A stretch of 8,540 nt of DNA from Hydrogenophaga sp. (GTDB lineage Bacteria > Pseudomonadota > Gammaproteobacteria > Burkholderiales > Burkholderiaceae_C), in assembly GCA_030684755.1 (NCBI GenBank), contig JAUXXN010000125.1:1-8540 (forward strand), written 5' to 3'. Numbering within the stretch: the stretch's first letter is position 1; each line of letters opens with the position of its first letter. Positions 1-6,731 of the stretch are shown one piece after another. Under the pieces are notes generated by a model. That model saw nothing but the letters and a program-made list of their open reading frames with translations, made no database searches and was not told the origin of the DNA. Both the position numbers and the translations under genes were made by a program.

Positions 1-58
1 ATAGAGTACTTGGCTACGAACCAAGGGGTCGTGGGTTCGATTCCTGCCAGCCGCACCA
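1..58 (+). tRNA. tRNA-Arg (anticodon ACG), 3' part; 5' end lies outside the window
   Basis: The anticodon stem is CTTGG (9-13) paired with CCAAG (21-25). The seven-base loop CTACGAA (14-20) places anticodon ACG at 16-18, which reads CGN arginine codons after A34 is converted to inosine. The variable loop is 26-30, and the T stem-loop is 31-47 with the usual TTCGATT loop. The 3' acceptor strand is 48-54, followed by discriminator A55 and an encoded CCA at 56-58. The 5' acceptor strand and most of the D arm are cut off by the window edge. The anticodon assignment comes directly from the sequence. Confidence 0.95.
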
Positions 59-64
59 AAAATG

Positions 65-97
65 AAAGCCCGCAGCTTGAAAAAGTTGCGGGCTTTT
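65..97 (+). terminator. Rho-independent terminator of the tRNA-Arg transcript
   Basis: Bases 65-78 pair with 83-96 to form a 14-bp stem with one G-T wobble (75/86), closed by a GAAA tetraloop (79-82). A pyrimidine-rich run rich in T follows (94-116). It begins only 7 bases after the tRNA CCA end. On the minus strand the hairpin is followed by CATTTTT, so it could also act in reverse, although no minus-strand gene runs into it. This structure argues against starting the next gene at the in-frame ATG at 62. Confidence 0.88.
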
Positions 98-118
98 CTA
101 TTTCTTCTTCTTCGCTTC

Positions 119-1375
119 ATGACGCTCTCCCTCCACGGCACGCTCGGTATTGATTTCGGCACATCCAACTCGGCCATGGCCTGGGCCGATGTCCAGGGCG
201 CTGCCCATCTGATTCCGCTGGAGGGTGATGCGGTGTCCATGCCCACAGCGGTTTTTTACAACGCCGAAGATCACCTGACCCATTTCGGGCGCGAGGCCGT
301 TGCACAGTACTTGAGCGGTACCGAAGGCCGGTTGATGCGTTCGCTCAAGAGCTTGCTGGGTAGCCCGCTTTTGTTGGAAAAAACCGAGGTGAACGGTCAG
401 CAGCTGAGTTTTTTGGAGATCGTGGCCACGTTTCTGGATGCGCTGCGTGAACGCGCCGCCTACGCGCTGGGCGAAGCGCCTACCCGGGTCGTGATGGGGC
501 GGCCGGTGCACTTTGTCGATGACGACCCCGAGCGTGACGCGCTCGCACAGGCTTCGCTGTTGCAGGCGGCGCAGTCGGTGGGCTTTGATGAGGTGTCGTT
601 CCAGCTAGAGCCCATTGCGGCCGCACTGGACTACGAGCGGCGCCTGACGCGCGAAGGCCTTGTGCTGGTGGTGGACTTGGGTGGTGGTACCTCAGATTTC
701 ACCGTCGTGCGACTGGGGCCTCAGCGCATGGTGCTGGCGGACCGGGCGAGCGATGTGCTGGCCACCACCGGCGTGCACATTGGCGGCACCGACTTTGATC
801 AAAAGCTCAGCTTGGAGCGGGTGATGCCCTTGCTGGGATACCGGCACTTGGGCCCACAGCAGCGTGAGGTACCCAGCCGCACGTTTTTTGACCTGTCCAC
901 CTGGCACCTGATCCAGTGGTTGTATGTGCCGCGCGCGCTGAGCCAAGCCCAGGCACTGCGCGTGAACTACACCGACCCGCGTTTGCACGAGCGGCTGATG
1001 GTGGTGCTGAAGGAGCGTTCTGGCCACCATGTGGCGCACGAGGTGGAGCAGGCCAAGATTCGGTGTTCGCAAAGCGACGGTGCCACGCAGGTGGATTTGT
1101 CGTGTGTGGAGCCCGGCTTGCTGGCTTCGCTGGACACAACCGACATGCGCGAGCACCTGGGCGCACTGCTGGCGCGCACCGTGGCCTGCGCTCGGGCCTG
1201 TGTGCAGCGAGCGGGCCTGACCGACGGTGCGTTGGATGCGATCTACCTCACCGGCGGCTCGTCGGCCTTGCGGCCGTTCCAGCGCGCCTTGCAGGCCGAA
1301 TTTCCCAATGTGCCGATGGTCGAGGGCGATTTGTTTGGCGGCGTGGCCTCGGGTCTGGCGTACACCCGGGGTTGA
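119..1375 (+). CDS. Hsp70 family protein, YegD-type (ATPase domain only)
   Basis: The gene encodes a predicted cytoplasmic protein of 418 residues with the actin/Hsp70 ATPase fold. Visible motifs are phosphate-1 loop GIDFGTSNS (10-18), the VVMGRPVHF strand (124-132), phosphate-2 loop VVDLGGGTSDF (184-194), IGGTDFD (221-227) and adenosine motif YLTGGSS (376-382). The order and wording match Escherichia coli YegD, a divergent Hsp70 of about 450 residues whose client is unknown. There is no DVLLLD-like linker and no substrate-binding domain, so classical DnaK-type peptide chaperoning is unlikely. The frame is open from an ATG at 62, but those 19 codons lie over the tRNA terminator. The ATG at 119 puts the protein start where the family starts. 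No Shine-Dalgarno sequence precedes it; the upstream bases are pyrimidine-rich. It converges on the SulP gene. Family assignment is firm; cellular role is unknown. Confidence 0.9.
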   Translation: MTLSLHGTLGIDFGTSNSAMAWADVQGAAHLIPLEGDAVSMPTAVFYNAEDHLTHFGREAVAQYLSGTEGRLMRSLKSLLGSPLLLEKTEVNGQQLSFLEIVATFLDALRERAAYALGEAPTRVVMGRPVHFVDDDPERDALAQASLLQAAQSVGFDEVSFQLEPIAAALDYERRLTREGLVLVVDLGGGTSDFTVVRLGPQRMVLADRASDVLATTGVHIGGTDFDQKLSLERVMPLLGYRHLGPQQREVPSRTFFDLSTWHLIQWLYVPRALSQAQALRVNYTDPRLHERLMVVLKERSGHHVAHEVEQAKIRCSQSDGATQVDLSCVEPGLLASLDTTDMREHLGALLARTVACARACVQRAGLTDGALDAIYLTGGSSALRPFQRALQAEFPNVPMVEGDLFGGVASGLAYTRG

Positions 1376-1396
1376 CGCTACCGCGTCATTGAACCC
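1369..1396. repeat. Inverted repeat spanning both convergent stop codons (possible bidirectional terminator)
   Basis: TGACGC (1373-1378) and GCGTCA (1383-1388) form a perfect 6-bp stem around a TACC loop. The first arm begins with the TGA stop of the Hsp70 gene, and the second ends with the complement of the SulP TGA stop. GGGT (1369-1372) can also pair with ACCC (1393-1396) across a 4-base bulge. No T-run follows on either side, so this is at best a weak intrinsic terminator. The pairing is seen directly; the function is inferred. Confidence 0.3.
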
Positions 1397-3077
1397 GCGT
1401 GTTCGCTGCACTGTCTTCGGGTGATTCGTTCCAGCTGGGTGCAGCCCGAAGCGCCTCGGCTTCTGTGCGGTACAGGCGCAGCCGGGGGCCTTCGCTCAGG
1501 TGGCCTGCGGTGCGCAACACGGTTTCCACCGGCAGTTTGATGCCCACCAAGTGCAGCGTTACGCGCTGCTCATTCAGCACCGAGCGCAGCCGCCCAAAGC
1601 CCTCGGCGCCGGTGGCGTCGATCCAGTTGATGGGGTGAGCCACCAGCACCACATGGCGCGTGCCGGGGTGCTCGCCCAGGTAGCGGGTCACGGCGTGTTC
1701 AAACGCGCTGGCGGTGGCAAAGTCCAGCGCCGCGTCCATGCGCAGCGCGTAAGTGGCCGGGGCCAGCGGCGGCAGATGCCACAGGTGGCGGTCGCGCAGG
1801 CTGCCGTCGGCGTGCAGCCCTACTTCAATGATGCGCGGGTGCAGCCGCAGGTACAGAAAATGGCTCAGCGACATCAACACGCCCGCCAACACGCCCCAGT
1901 ACAGGCGCGGGGCGGTGAACACCGTCACCACCAAGGTGGTGCCCGCAATCACCGCTTCTACCCGTGAAATGGCCCATAGGCGCACAAACGCCAACGGTTG
2001 CAACAGCCCCATGACAGCCACCACCACCACGGCGGCCAACACCGCGAGGGGCACATGTTTGAGCAGCGGTGTCAGCAACAACAGCGCCACACCCACCAGC
2101 GCCCCCGAAAACACCGTGGCCCAGCCGGTTTGGGCGCCGCTGTGCAACAACAAGGCCGAGCGCGAAAACGAGGCGCTGGTGGGAAACGCGCCCGAAAAAC
2201 CCGACACCAGTTTGGCCAGCCCCTGACCAACCAAGTCTTGGTCTTGGTCCCAGCGCTGGCCGCGTCGGCTGCTGTCCACCTTGGCGCTGGACGCGGTTTC
2301 TAAAAAACTCACCAAACTGATCACCAGTGTGGGCAAAAGCAACTGCCCTAACGTGCTCCAGCCGGGCCAAGCGGGCCTATAAAAACTGGGCAAACCCTGT
2401 GGAAGCGCACCAATGACGGCGCCACCGAGCTCCGCAAAGCCGCTCCAAGCACTGAGCCCCGCCGACGCCACCACCAGCAGCAACACCGACGGAAACGTGG
2501 CCCGCCAGCGCCGCGCCAGCCGCAAAAACGCCACCGAACCCAGCCCAAAAGCCAACGCGGGCAGGTGTACCGTTTGTGGTTGCGACAAGGCTGACCAACC
2601 GCCGCTGAGCCCCAGCAAGGCGGGCAATTGCGACGCGATGATGAGCACCGCAGCGCCTTGGGTGAAGGCCATCAGCACCGGTGCGTTGACCAAATTGAGC
2701 AGCCAGCCAAAGCGCACCAAGCCCAGCACCACCTGCAACAATCCCGACAGCAGCGCCAGCCACACCGCCAGTTCAATCCACTGCGCGCTGCCAGGCTCTG
2801 CCAAGCCGGTGAGCGAGGCGCTGACCAGCAAACACGTGAGCGCCGTGGGCCCCACCGACAGCCGCACAGATCCGCTGAACAGCACGGCTATCAAGGCTGG
2901 CAACATGGACGCATAGATGCCGGTGATCAGCGGCATGCCGGCCAGCGCGGCGTAGGCCACGCCTTGGGGAATCACCATCAAACCGACCGTGATGCCGGCC
3001 AGCGCATCGCCCCGCAGCACCACGCCGCTGGGGCGGGGCCAAGCCAAAAACGGCAGCAGGCGGCGCAGCCGGTTCAT
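1386..3077 (-). CDS. SulP family inorganic/organic anion permease with C-terminal STAS domain
   Basis: This 563-residue inner-membrane protein has the usual length for SulP (SLC26-like) transporters. The hydrophobic transporter domain covers about residues 20-410. It contains the signature around GLMVIPQGVAYAALAGMPL (32-50), a GPTAL turn (76-80), SLVSFLETASSAKV (254-267) and FPTSASFSRSALL (298-310). The cytoplasmic STAS domain covers about 440-545, with its IDATGAEGF loop at 486-494, where family members often have D-S-x-G or D-A-T-G. The family moves sulfate, bicarbonate or dicarboxylates by proton or sodium symport or by exchange; substrate cannot be read from the sequence. The frame is open further upstream, but the chosen ATG overlaps the TGA of the OCD gene as ATGA, has GAGG upstream, and fits the family N-terminus. 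Translation is therefore probably coupled to the OCD gene. The family call is firm; a name such as sulfate permease would be a guess. Confidence 0.93.
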   Translation of the reverse strand: MNRLRRLLPFLAWPRPSGVVLRGDALAGITVGLMVIPQGVAYAALAGMPLITGIYASMLPALIAVLFSGSVRLSVGPTALTCLLVSASLTGLAEPGSAQWIELAVWLALLSGLLQVVLGLVRFGWLLNLVNAPVLMAFTQGAAVLIIASQLPALLGLSGGWSALSQPQTVHLPALAFGLGSVAFLRLARRWRATFPSVLLLVVASAGLSAWSGFAELGGAVIGALPQGLPSFYRPAWPGWSTLGQLLLPTLVISLVSFLETASSAKVDSSRRGQRWDQDQDLVGQGLAKLVSGFSGAFPTSASFSRSALLLHSGAQTGWATVFSGALVGVALLLLTPLLKHVPLAVLAAVVVVAVMGLLQPLAFVRLWAISRVEAVIAGTTLVVTVFTAPRLYWGVLAGVLMSLSHFLYLRLHPRIIEVGLHADGSLRDRHLWHLPPLAPATYALRMDAALDFATASAFEHAVTRYLGEHPGTRHVVLVAHPINWIDATGAEGFGRLRSVLNEQRVTLHLVGIKLPVETVLRTAGHLSEGPRLRLYRTEAEALRAAPSWNESPEDSAANTRVQ

Positions 3078-4003
3078 TGCGCCTCGTACACTTGCACCGC
3101 TGCCGCCAAGTCTTCCAGCGCGGTGCCGACCGACTTGAACACCGTGCGCTCTGTGGTCGTCTTGCGCCCAGTGGCCATGCCTTTGCACAGTGTGGTCAGG
3201 GTGCCGCGCACATCGTCGGCGTGCAGCACGCCGCGCGAGAGCGGGCCGATCAGGTCGCCGCTTTTTTGCAGCGCCTCTTCGGTGTCCACAAACACGCGCG
3301 CGTCTTCAAAGCACACATCGTCGGCCTCGCGCATCTGGGGTGTGAAGCTGCCAATCAGGTCCAGGTGCGAGCCCGGTGCCAGCCAGGTGCCGCGCACCAC
3401 CGGGTCGGTGGCCAAGGTGGCGCAACTCACCACATCGGCATGGGCGCAGGCGGCGGGCAAATCGGTTGCGGCGCTGGCGTCAAAGCCCTGTTCGCGCCAG
3501 CGCGCGGCCAGCGCCTGGGCTTCGCTGGGGCGGCGCGCCCACACCGTCACCTGCTCAATCGGACGCACCGTGCGGTAGGCCTCAGGCAGCAGCGCGGCCA
3601 CCGCGCCCGCGCCCACCACCAGCAAATGCCGCGCATCGGGACGCGCCAAATACGAGGCCGCCAATGCCGAAGCCGCCACGGTGCGGCGCGTGGTGATCTG
3701 GTCGCCGTCGATCTGCGCCAGCGGCACGCCGGTGCGCGCGTCAAACAGCAAATAGGCCGAATGCAGGCCCGGCAGGCCCTCGGCGGTGTTGCCTGGCGCA
3801 ATGTTCACAATCTTCACACCGTAGTAACGGCCGGGCAGCCAAGCCGGCATGATCAGCGAGGTGATCTTGCCGCCGGGGCTGGCAATTTCGTGCACATGGC
3901 GCAGCGGCACCTCGCAGGTGGTGGTGAAGTGTTCGCGCAGTGCTGCGATCAAACGGTCAAAAGGCAGGGCCGCACGGGCGGCTTCAGAGTTCAGGGTCAG
4001 CAT
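3074..4003 (-). CDS. Ornithine cyclodeaminase/mu-crystallin family oxidoreductase, probably an imine (ketimine) reductase
   Basis: This 309-residue cytoplasmic NAD(P)-dependent enzyme is of typical length for the OCD/mu-crystallin family. Family landmarks are the carboxylate-binding lysine in YGVKIVNI (K64), the following PGN...GLPGLHSAYLLFD segment (70-88), TTRRTVAAS (104-112) with the conserved arginine, and a Rossmann dinucleotide loop VVGAGAVA (129-136). Ornithine cyclodeaminase has an Asp-containing GGDCPGKTE-type motif; here it is replaced by LIGSFTPQMREADD (216-229), with Ser219 in place of the Asp. That wording resembles family members that reduce cyclic imines such as delta1-pyrroline-2-carboxylate and delta1-piperideine-2-carboxylate, so deamination of ornithine is unlikely. 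The start ATG has only a weak upstream GAAG. The gene begins 48 bases after the GntP gene with no terminator between, and its TGA overlaps the SulP ATG. Family assignment is firm; substrate is inferred. Confidence 0.88.
   Translation of the reverse strand: MLTLNSEAARAALPFDRLIAALREHFTTTCEVPLRHVHEIASPGGKITSLIMPAWLPGRYYGVKIVNIAPGNTAEGLPGLHSAYLLFDARTGVPLAQIDGDQITTRRTVAASALAASYLARPDARHLLVVGAGAVAALLPEAYRTVRPIEQVTVWARRPSEAQALAARWREQGFDASAATDLPAACAHADVVSCATLATDPVVRGTWLAPGSHLDLIGSFTPQMREADDVCFEDARVFVDTEEALQKSGDLIGPLSRGVLHADDVRGTLTTLCKGMATGRKTTTERTVFKSVGTALEDLAAAVQVYEAQ
3082..3085 (-). promoter_or_regulatory. Shine-Dalgarno site for the SulP gene
   Basis: GAGG on the minus strand, four bases before the ATG at 3077-3075 and inside the last codons of the OCD gene. 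It helps decide the SulP start in favour of this ATG over the upstream in-frame extension. Confidence 0.55.
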
Positions 4004-4051
4004 GCTTCGATGGTAGCCGCCCGCGTGGGCTTTGCTCCGGGCGCACTGCTG

Positions 4052-5542
4052 TCAAAAGGAGCCGAACGTGCTGCCCAACACCACAACCACCACCAGCGCC
4101 AGCACCGGAATGGCCACCGCCACCATAAAAATGTCGGCGTAGGCCTGGCGGTGGCTCAGGCCGCAAATGCCCAGCAGCGTGATAACGGCGCCGTTGTGCG
4201 GCAGCGCGTCCAGGCCGCCAGTGGCGATGGCGGTCACGCGGTGCAGCAGATCGGGCGCAATGCCCGCTGCTTGGCCCATGGCCAGCCAGGTGTCGCCCAG
4301 GGTTTGCAGGGCAATGCTCATGCCGCCCGAGGCCGAACCGGTGATACCCGCCAGGATGTTGACTGCGATCGACACCGACACCAGCGGGTTGTCTGGGGCA
4401 ATGGTCAGCACCGCGTCGCGGATGAGCGCAAAGCCTGCCAGCGACGCAATCACCGCGCCAAACCCCACCTGTGACGCGGTGTTGAGCAGCGGCAGCACCG
4501 AGCCACTGGCGCCTTGCTCCAGCGTGTGGCGCAGGTCCGGCAGGTGCGGGCGTTGCAGCAGCACCAGCAGCACAATGGCCGCAGCCAGCGCCACCATCAC
4601 GGCCCACAGACCGCGCACATTGGCAATAGCAGTGGCGCCATAACGCGGCTCGGCCAGGTAGGCCGTGTCCAGCGCGGGCAGCAGCCAGGTGGCCAGCAGG
4701 TAGTTCAGCGCAATCACCAGCACCACCGGCGCCATGGCGCGCATGAAGGCGGTGCCGTTGAAGCCCGTGGCGGGCGGTGGCGCAGCGGCTGCGGTGTGGG
4801 CTGATGTGTTGGGTGGTGTGCTGGCTGATGTGCCATTTGAAGCCTTGGGCATGGCCGCCGCCGCAGCCGGGTCGCTCAAGGCGGCGGGTTCGGCGTGCTC
4901 GCCGTAACCTTCGCCCCGGGCGCTGGCGGCCCCGGCGCGGCGCACCAGCCACAGCGTGCCCAGCACCAGCATCACCGCACCGCCGATCAGGCCCAGCCCG
5001 GGTGCGGCAAACGGCGTGGTGCCGAAGTAGGGCATGGGAATGGCGTTTTGAATGGCCGGTGTGCCGGGTAGCGCCGTCATGGTGAAGGTGAACGCACCCA
5101 GCGCAATGGTGGCCGGAATCAGCCGTTTGGGCAGGTCGGCTTGGCGAAACAGGGCGGTGGCGATCGGGTACACCGCAAACGCCACCACAAACAGCGACAC
5201 ACCGCCGTAGGTGAGCACGGCGCAGGCCAACACCACCGCCAAAATGGCGCGCTGCGCCCCCAGCCACGCCACGATGGCGTGCGCAATGACCTGCGCCGCC
5301 CCCGAAGCTTCCATGAGCTTGCCAAACACCGCGCCCAGCAAAAACAGCGGAAAAAACGCGATCACAAAACCGCCCAGCGCGGGCATGAACACTTGGGTGT
5401 AGCTGGCCAGCAGCGGCGCCTCCGGGCTGAACAGCGTGGCCAGCAAGGCCATCAGCGGCGCCAGCAGCAACACGCTCACGCCCCGGTAAGCCAGCGCCAT
5501 CAGCAGCACCAGCGCCAACACAATGCCGGTCATGCTCATCAT
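4052..5542 (-). CDS. GntP family permease (organic acid:H+ symporter; candidate 3-hydroxybutyrate carrier)
   Basis: A 496-residue polytopic inner-membrane protein, somewhat longer than typical GntP members at about 450. N-terminal hydrophobic segments run from about residue 4 to 201, including GGVSLFVVAFAVYPIA (113-128) and TALPGTPAIQNAIPMPYFGT (156-175). A hydrophilic Ala/Pro/Thr-rich loop spans 202-268. A second transmembrane block follows (269-490) with GSASGGMSIAL (402-412) and DALPHNGAVITLL (445-457), which are typical GntP motifs. GntP carriers import gluconate and related hydroxy acids; some bacterial members sit beside 3-hydroxybutyrate dehydrogenase genes and are annotated as 3-hydroxybutyrate transporters. 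The ATG at 5542 was chosen because it overlaps the patatin TGA as ATGA; Met2 and Met4 are alternative starts. The frame is open about 40 codons further upstream, but those lie inside the patatin gene. Family is firm; substrate is tentative. Confidence 0.9.
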   Translation of the reverse strand: MMSMTGIVLALVLLMALAYRGVSVLLLAPLMALLATLFSPEAPLLASYTQVFMPALGGFVIAFFPLFLLGAVFGKLMEASGAAQVIAHAIVAWLGAQRAILAVVLACAVLTYGGVSLFVVAFAVYPIATALFRQADLPKRLIPATIALGAFTFTMTALPGTPAIQNAIPMPYFGTTPFAAPGLGLIGGAVMLVLGTLWLVRRAGAASARGEGYGEHAEPAALSDPAAAAAMPKASNGTSASTPPNTSAHTAAAAPPPATGFNGTAFMRAMAPVVLVIALNYLLATWLLPALDTAYLAEPRYGATAIANVRGLWAVMVALAAAIVLLVLLQRPHLPDLRHTLEQGASGSVLPLLNTASQVGFGAVIASLAGFALIRDAVLTIAPDNPLVSVSIAVNILAGITGSASGGMSIALQTLGDTWLAMGQAAGIAPDLLHRVTAIATGGLDALPHNGAVITLLGICGLSHRQAYADIFMVAVAIPVLALVVVVVLGSTFGSF

Positions 5543-6639
5543 GGTGTCAGCACCCGCGCCAAGTCCCAGCTGCTGCGCTGGCCCACGTCTTCGCGGTGTT
5601 GGGCCAGCCACTGGTCGGCGGCGCTGCGGCCCAGGCCGTGCAGTTGCTGCAAAAAGGCCCATTGCGTGTTGGTTTTGCTCGCTGCGCCCAAGGGGCTGAG
5701 CGAGGCGCCGCCATCAATCAAATGCACGCGCAGTTGCTCTACCCGTTGAAACAGCGGGTTGCGGTACTGGTGGCCGGGCTTGCCTTCGTCTTCAATCAGT
5801 TGCTTGAGCAGCGCGATGGAGCGCAGCTCTTTGAGCAAACTGGCGTTGAACGTCACCTCGCTGATGCGCTCCAGAATGTCGCTGGCGCGGGTGGGCATCT
5901 CGCTGCGATCAATCGGGTTGATCTGCACCAGCAGCAGATCGTCGGCGGCGCTTTGCGCAATCAACGGCATCAGCGACGGGTTGCCCGCATAGCCGCCGTC
6001 CCAATAGGCTTCGCCGTCAATTTCTACCGCCTGAAACAGCAGCGGCAGGCAGGCTGAGGCCAGCACCACATCGGGCGTCAGGCCGTGCTGGTCAAACACC
6101 TTCAGCGCGCCTGTGCGCACCTGGGTGGCGGCAATGAAGAGCTGGGTTTTGTTGCAGCAGCGCACCCGCTCAAAGTCCACCGTGTCCAGCAAAATCTGGC
6201 GCAGCGGGTTCAGATTGAGCGGGTTGAATTGGTAGGGCGATAGCTGGCTGCCCAGCGCGCTGGCTGCCTGTTGCCAGGGCTCCATCCATGGGGCCATCCA
6301 GGCGGTGGCCGAGCCCATCAGGCCACCCAGGGGGCTGCTTTGAATGTGGTGAAACGGCGAAAGCTCGGCCACCCGCTGCCAGAACTGGCGCAGCGTGGTG
6401 CGCGCACCCTCGCGCCCGCCGCGCATCAAGCCATCGGCCAGCGCCACCGCGTTCATGGCCCCGGCGCTGGTGCCGCTCACGGCGGCCATTTCCAACCACT
6501 CTTCTTCCAGCAGCCGGTCCAGCACGCCCCAGGTGAAAGCGCCGTGCGAGCCGCCGCCTTGCAAGGCCAGGTCGAGTTGCAGTTTGGTGCCTGCGGGGCG
6601 GGCGGTGGCGGTGGATTTTTGGCGTGTGGGGCGTGTCAT
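5539..6639 (-). CDS. Patatin-like phospholipase family hydrolase
   Basis: This 366-residue protein has the patatin Ser-Asp catalytic dyad fold. The oxyanion loop is GGGSHG (28-33), the nucleophile elbow is GTSAG with Ser58 (56-60), and the catalytic DGG triplet has Asp214 (214-216), all in the expected order and spacing within LQGGGSHGAFTWGVLD and VSGTSAGAMNAVALADG. Family members cleave ester bonds of phospholipids or other acyl esters. There is no clear signal peptide; the N-terminus is short, basic and polar, so a cytoplasmic location is likely. A segment with several Trp and Pro residues (about 105-135) could contact membranes. AGGA lies 9 bases before the ATG and a possible promoter lies upstream, so this gene probably heads the patatin-GntP transcription unit. 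Its TGA overlaps the GntP ATG. Function beyond ester hydrolysis is not evident; given the GntP partner, release of fatty or hydroxy acids is a reasonable guess. Confidence 0.93.
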   Translation of the reverse strand: MTRPTRQKSTATARPAGTKLQLDLALQGGGSHGAFTWGVLDRLLEEEWLEMAAVSGTSAGAMNAVALADGLMRGGREGARTTLRQFWQRVAELSPFHHIQSSPLGGLMGSATAWMAPWMEPWQQAASALGSQLSPYQFNPLNLNPLRQILLDTVDFERVRCCNKTQLFIAATQVRTGALKVFDQHGLTPDVVLASACLPLLFQAVEIDGEAYWDGGYAGNPSLMPLIAQSAADDLLLVQINPIDRSEMPTRASDILERISEVTFNASLLKELRSIALLKQLIEDEGKPGHQYRNPLFQRVEQLRVHLIDGGASLSPLGAASKTNTQWAFLQQLHGLGRSAADQWLAQHREDVGQRSSWDLARVLTP

Positions 6640-6648
6640 GGGCGGTGG

Positions 6649-6652
6649 TCCT
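6649..6652 (-). promoter_or_regulatory. Shine-Dalgarno site for the patatin gene
   Basis: AGGA on the minus strand, nine bases upstream of the ATG at 6639-6637. It is the best-placed ribosome-binding site in the window and supports that start. Confidence 0.6.
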
Positions 6653-6674
6653 GCGGAAATCGGGAGCAGGTTCT

Positions 6675-6704
6675 ATTGTGCGTTGCAGCATATGGCCCTG
6701 CCAA
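6675..6704 (-). promoter_or_regulatory. Possible sigma70-type promoter for patatin-GntP (and perhaps OCD-SulP)
   Basis: On the minus strand TTGGCA (6704-6699, five of six matches to TTGACA) is followed after 18 bases by CACAAT (6680-6675, four of six matches to TATAAT). It lies in the 92-base gap between the ABC ATPase stop and the patatin start, giving a leader of roughly 30 bases. The -10 element is weak and chance matches of this quality occur. No terminator was seen in the same gap, so readthrough from the ABC genes is also possible. Confidence 0.35.
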
Positions 6705-6731
6705 GGGGCACGGACCCAGCACCGTCGATGT

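Noticed and set aside
1..58. tRNA-Arg 3' end as an integration site for a mobile element
   Set aside because: tRNA 3' ends are common attachment sites, but no integrase, second copy of the tRNA end or foreign-looking DNA was seen in the window.
62..118. In-frame N-terminal extension of the Hsp70 protein from the ATG at 62
   Set aside because: These codons coincide with the tRNA terminator hairpin, encode an atypical basic/hydrophobic stretch, and the family motif begins right after the ATG at 119.
692..1411. Minus-strand open frame of 239 codons opposite the Hsp70 gene
   Set aside because: Low-complexity His/Gln/Arg-rich translation and no recognisable motif. The plus strand carries conserved Hsp70 motifs over the same bases.
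4004..4051. Terminator between the GntP and OCD genes
   Set aside because: Only a 4-bp GCCC/GGGC hairpin was found, with no T-run in the direction of transcription.
3077..4474. Long plus-strand open frame of 465 codons opposite the OCD and GntP genes
   Set aside because: Its translation is rich in Gln, Arg, His and Gly with no domain and no ribosome-binding site. It is the usual antisense shadow of GC-rich coding DNA, and both minus-strand genes have clear family motifs.
6640..6731. Terminator after the ABC ATPase gene
   Set aside because: Short GC pairings such as GCCC/GGGC exist, but no stem longer than 4 bp and no T-tract follows.
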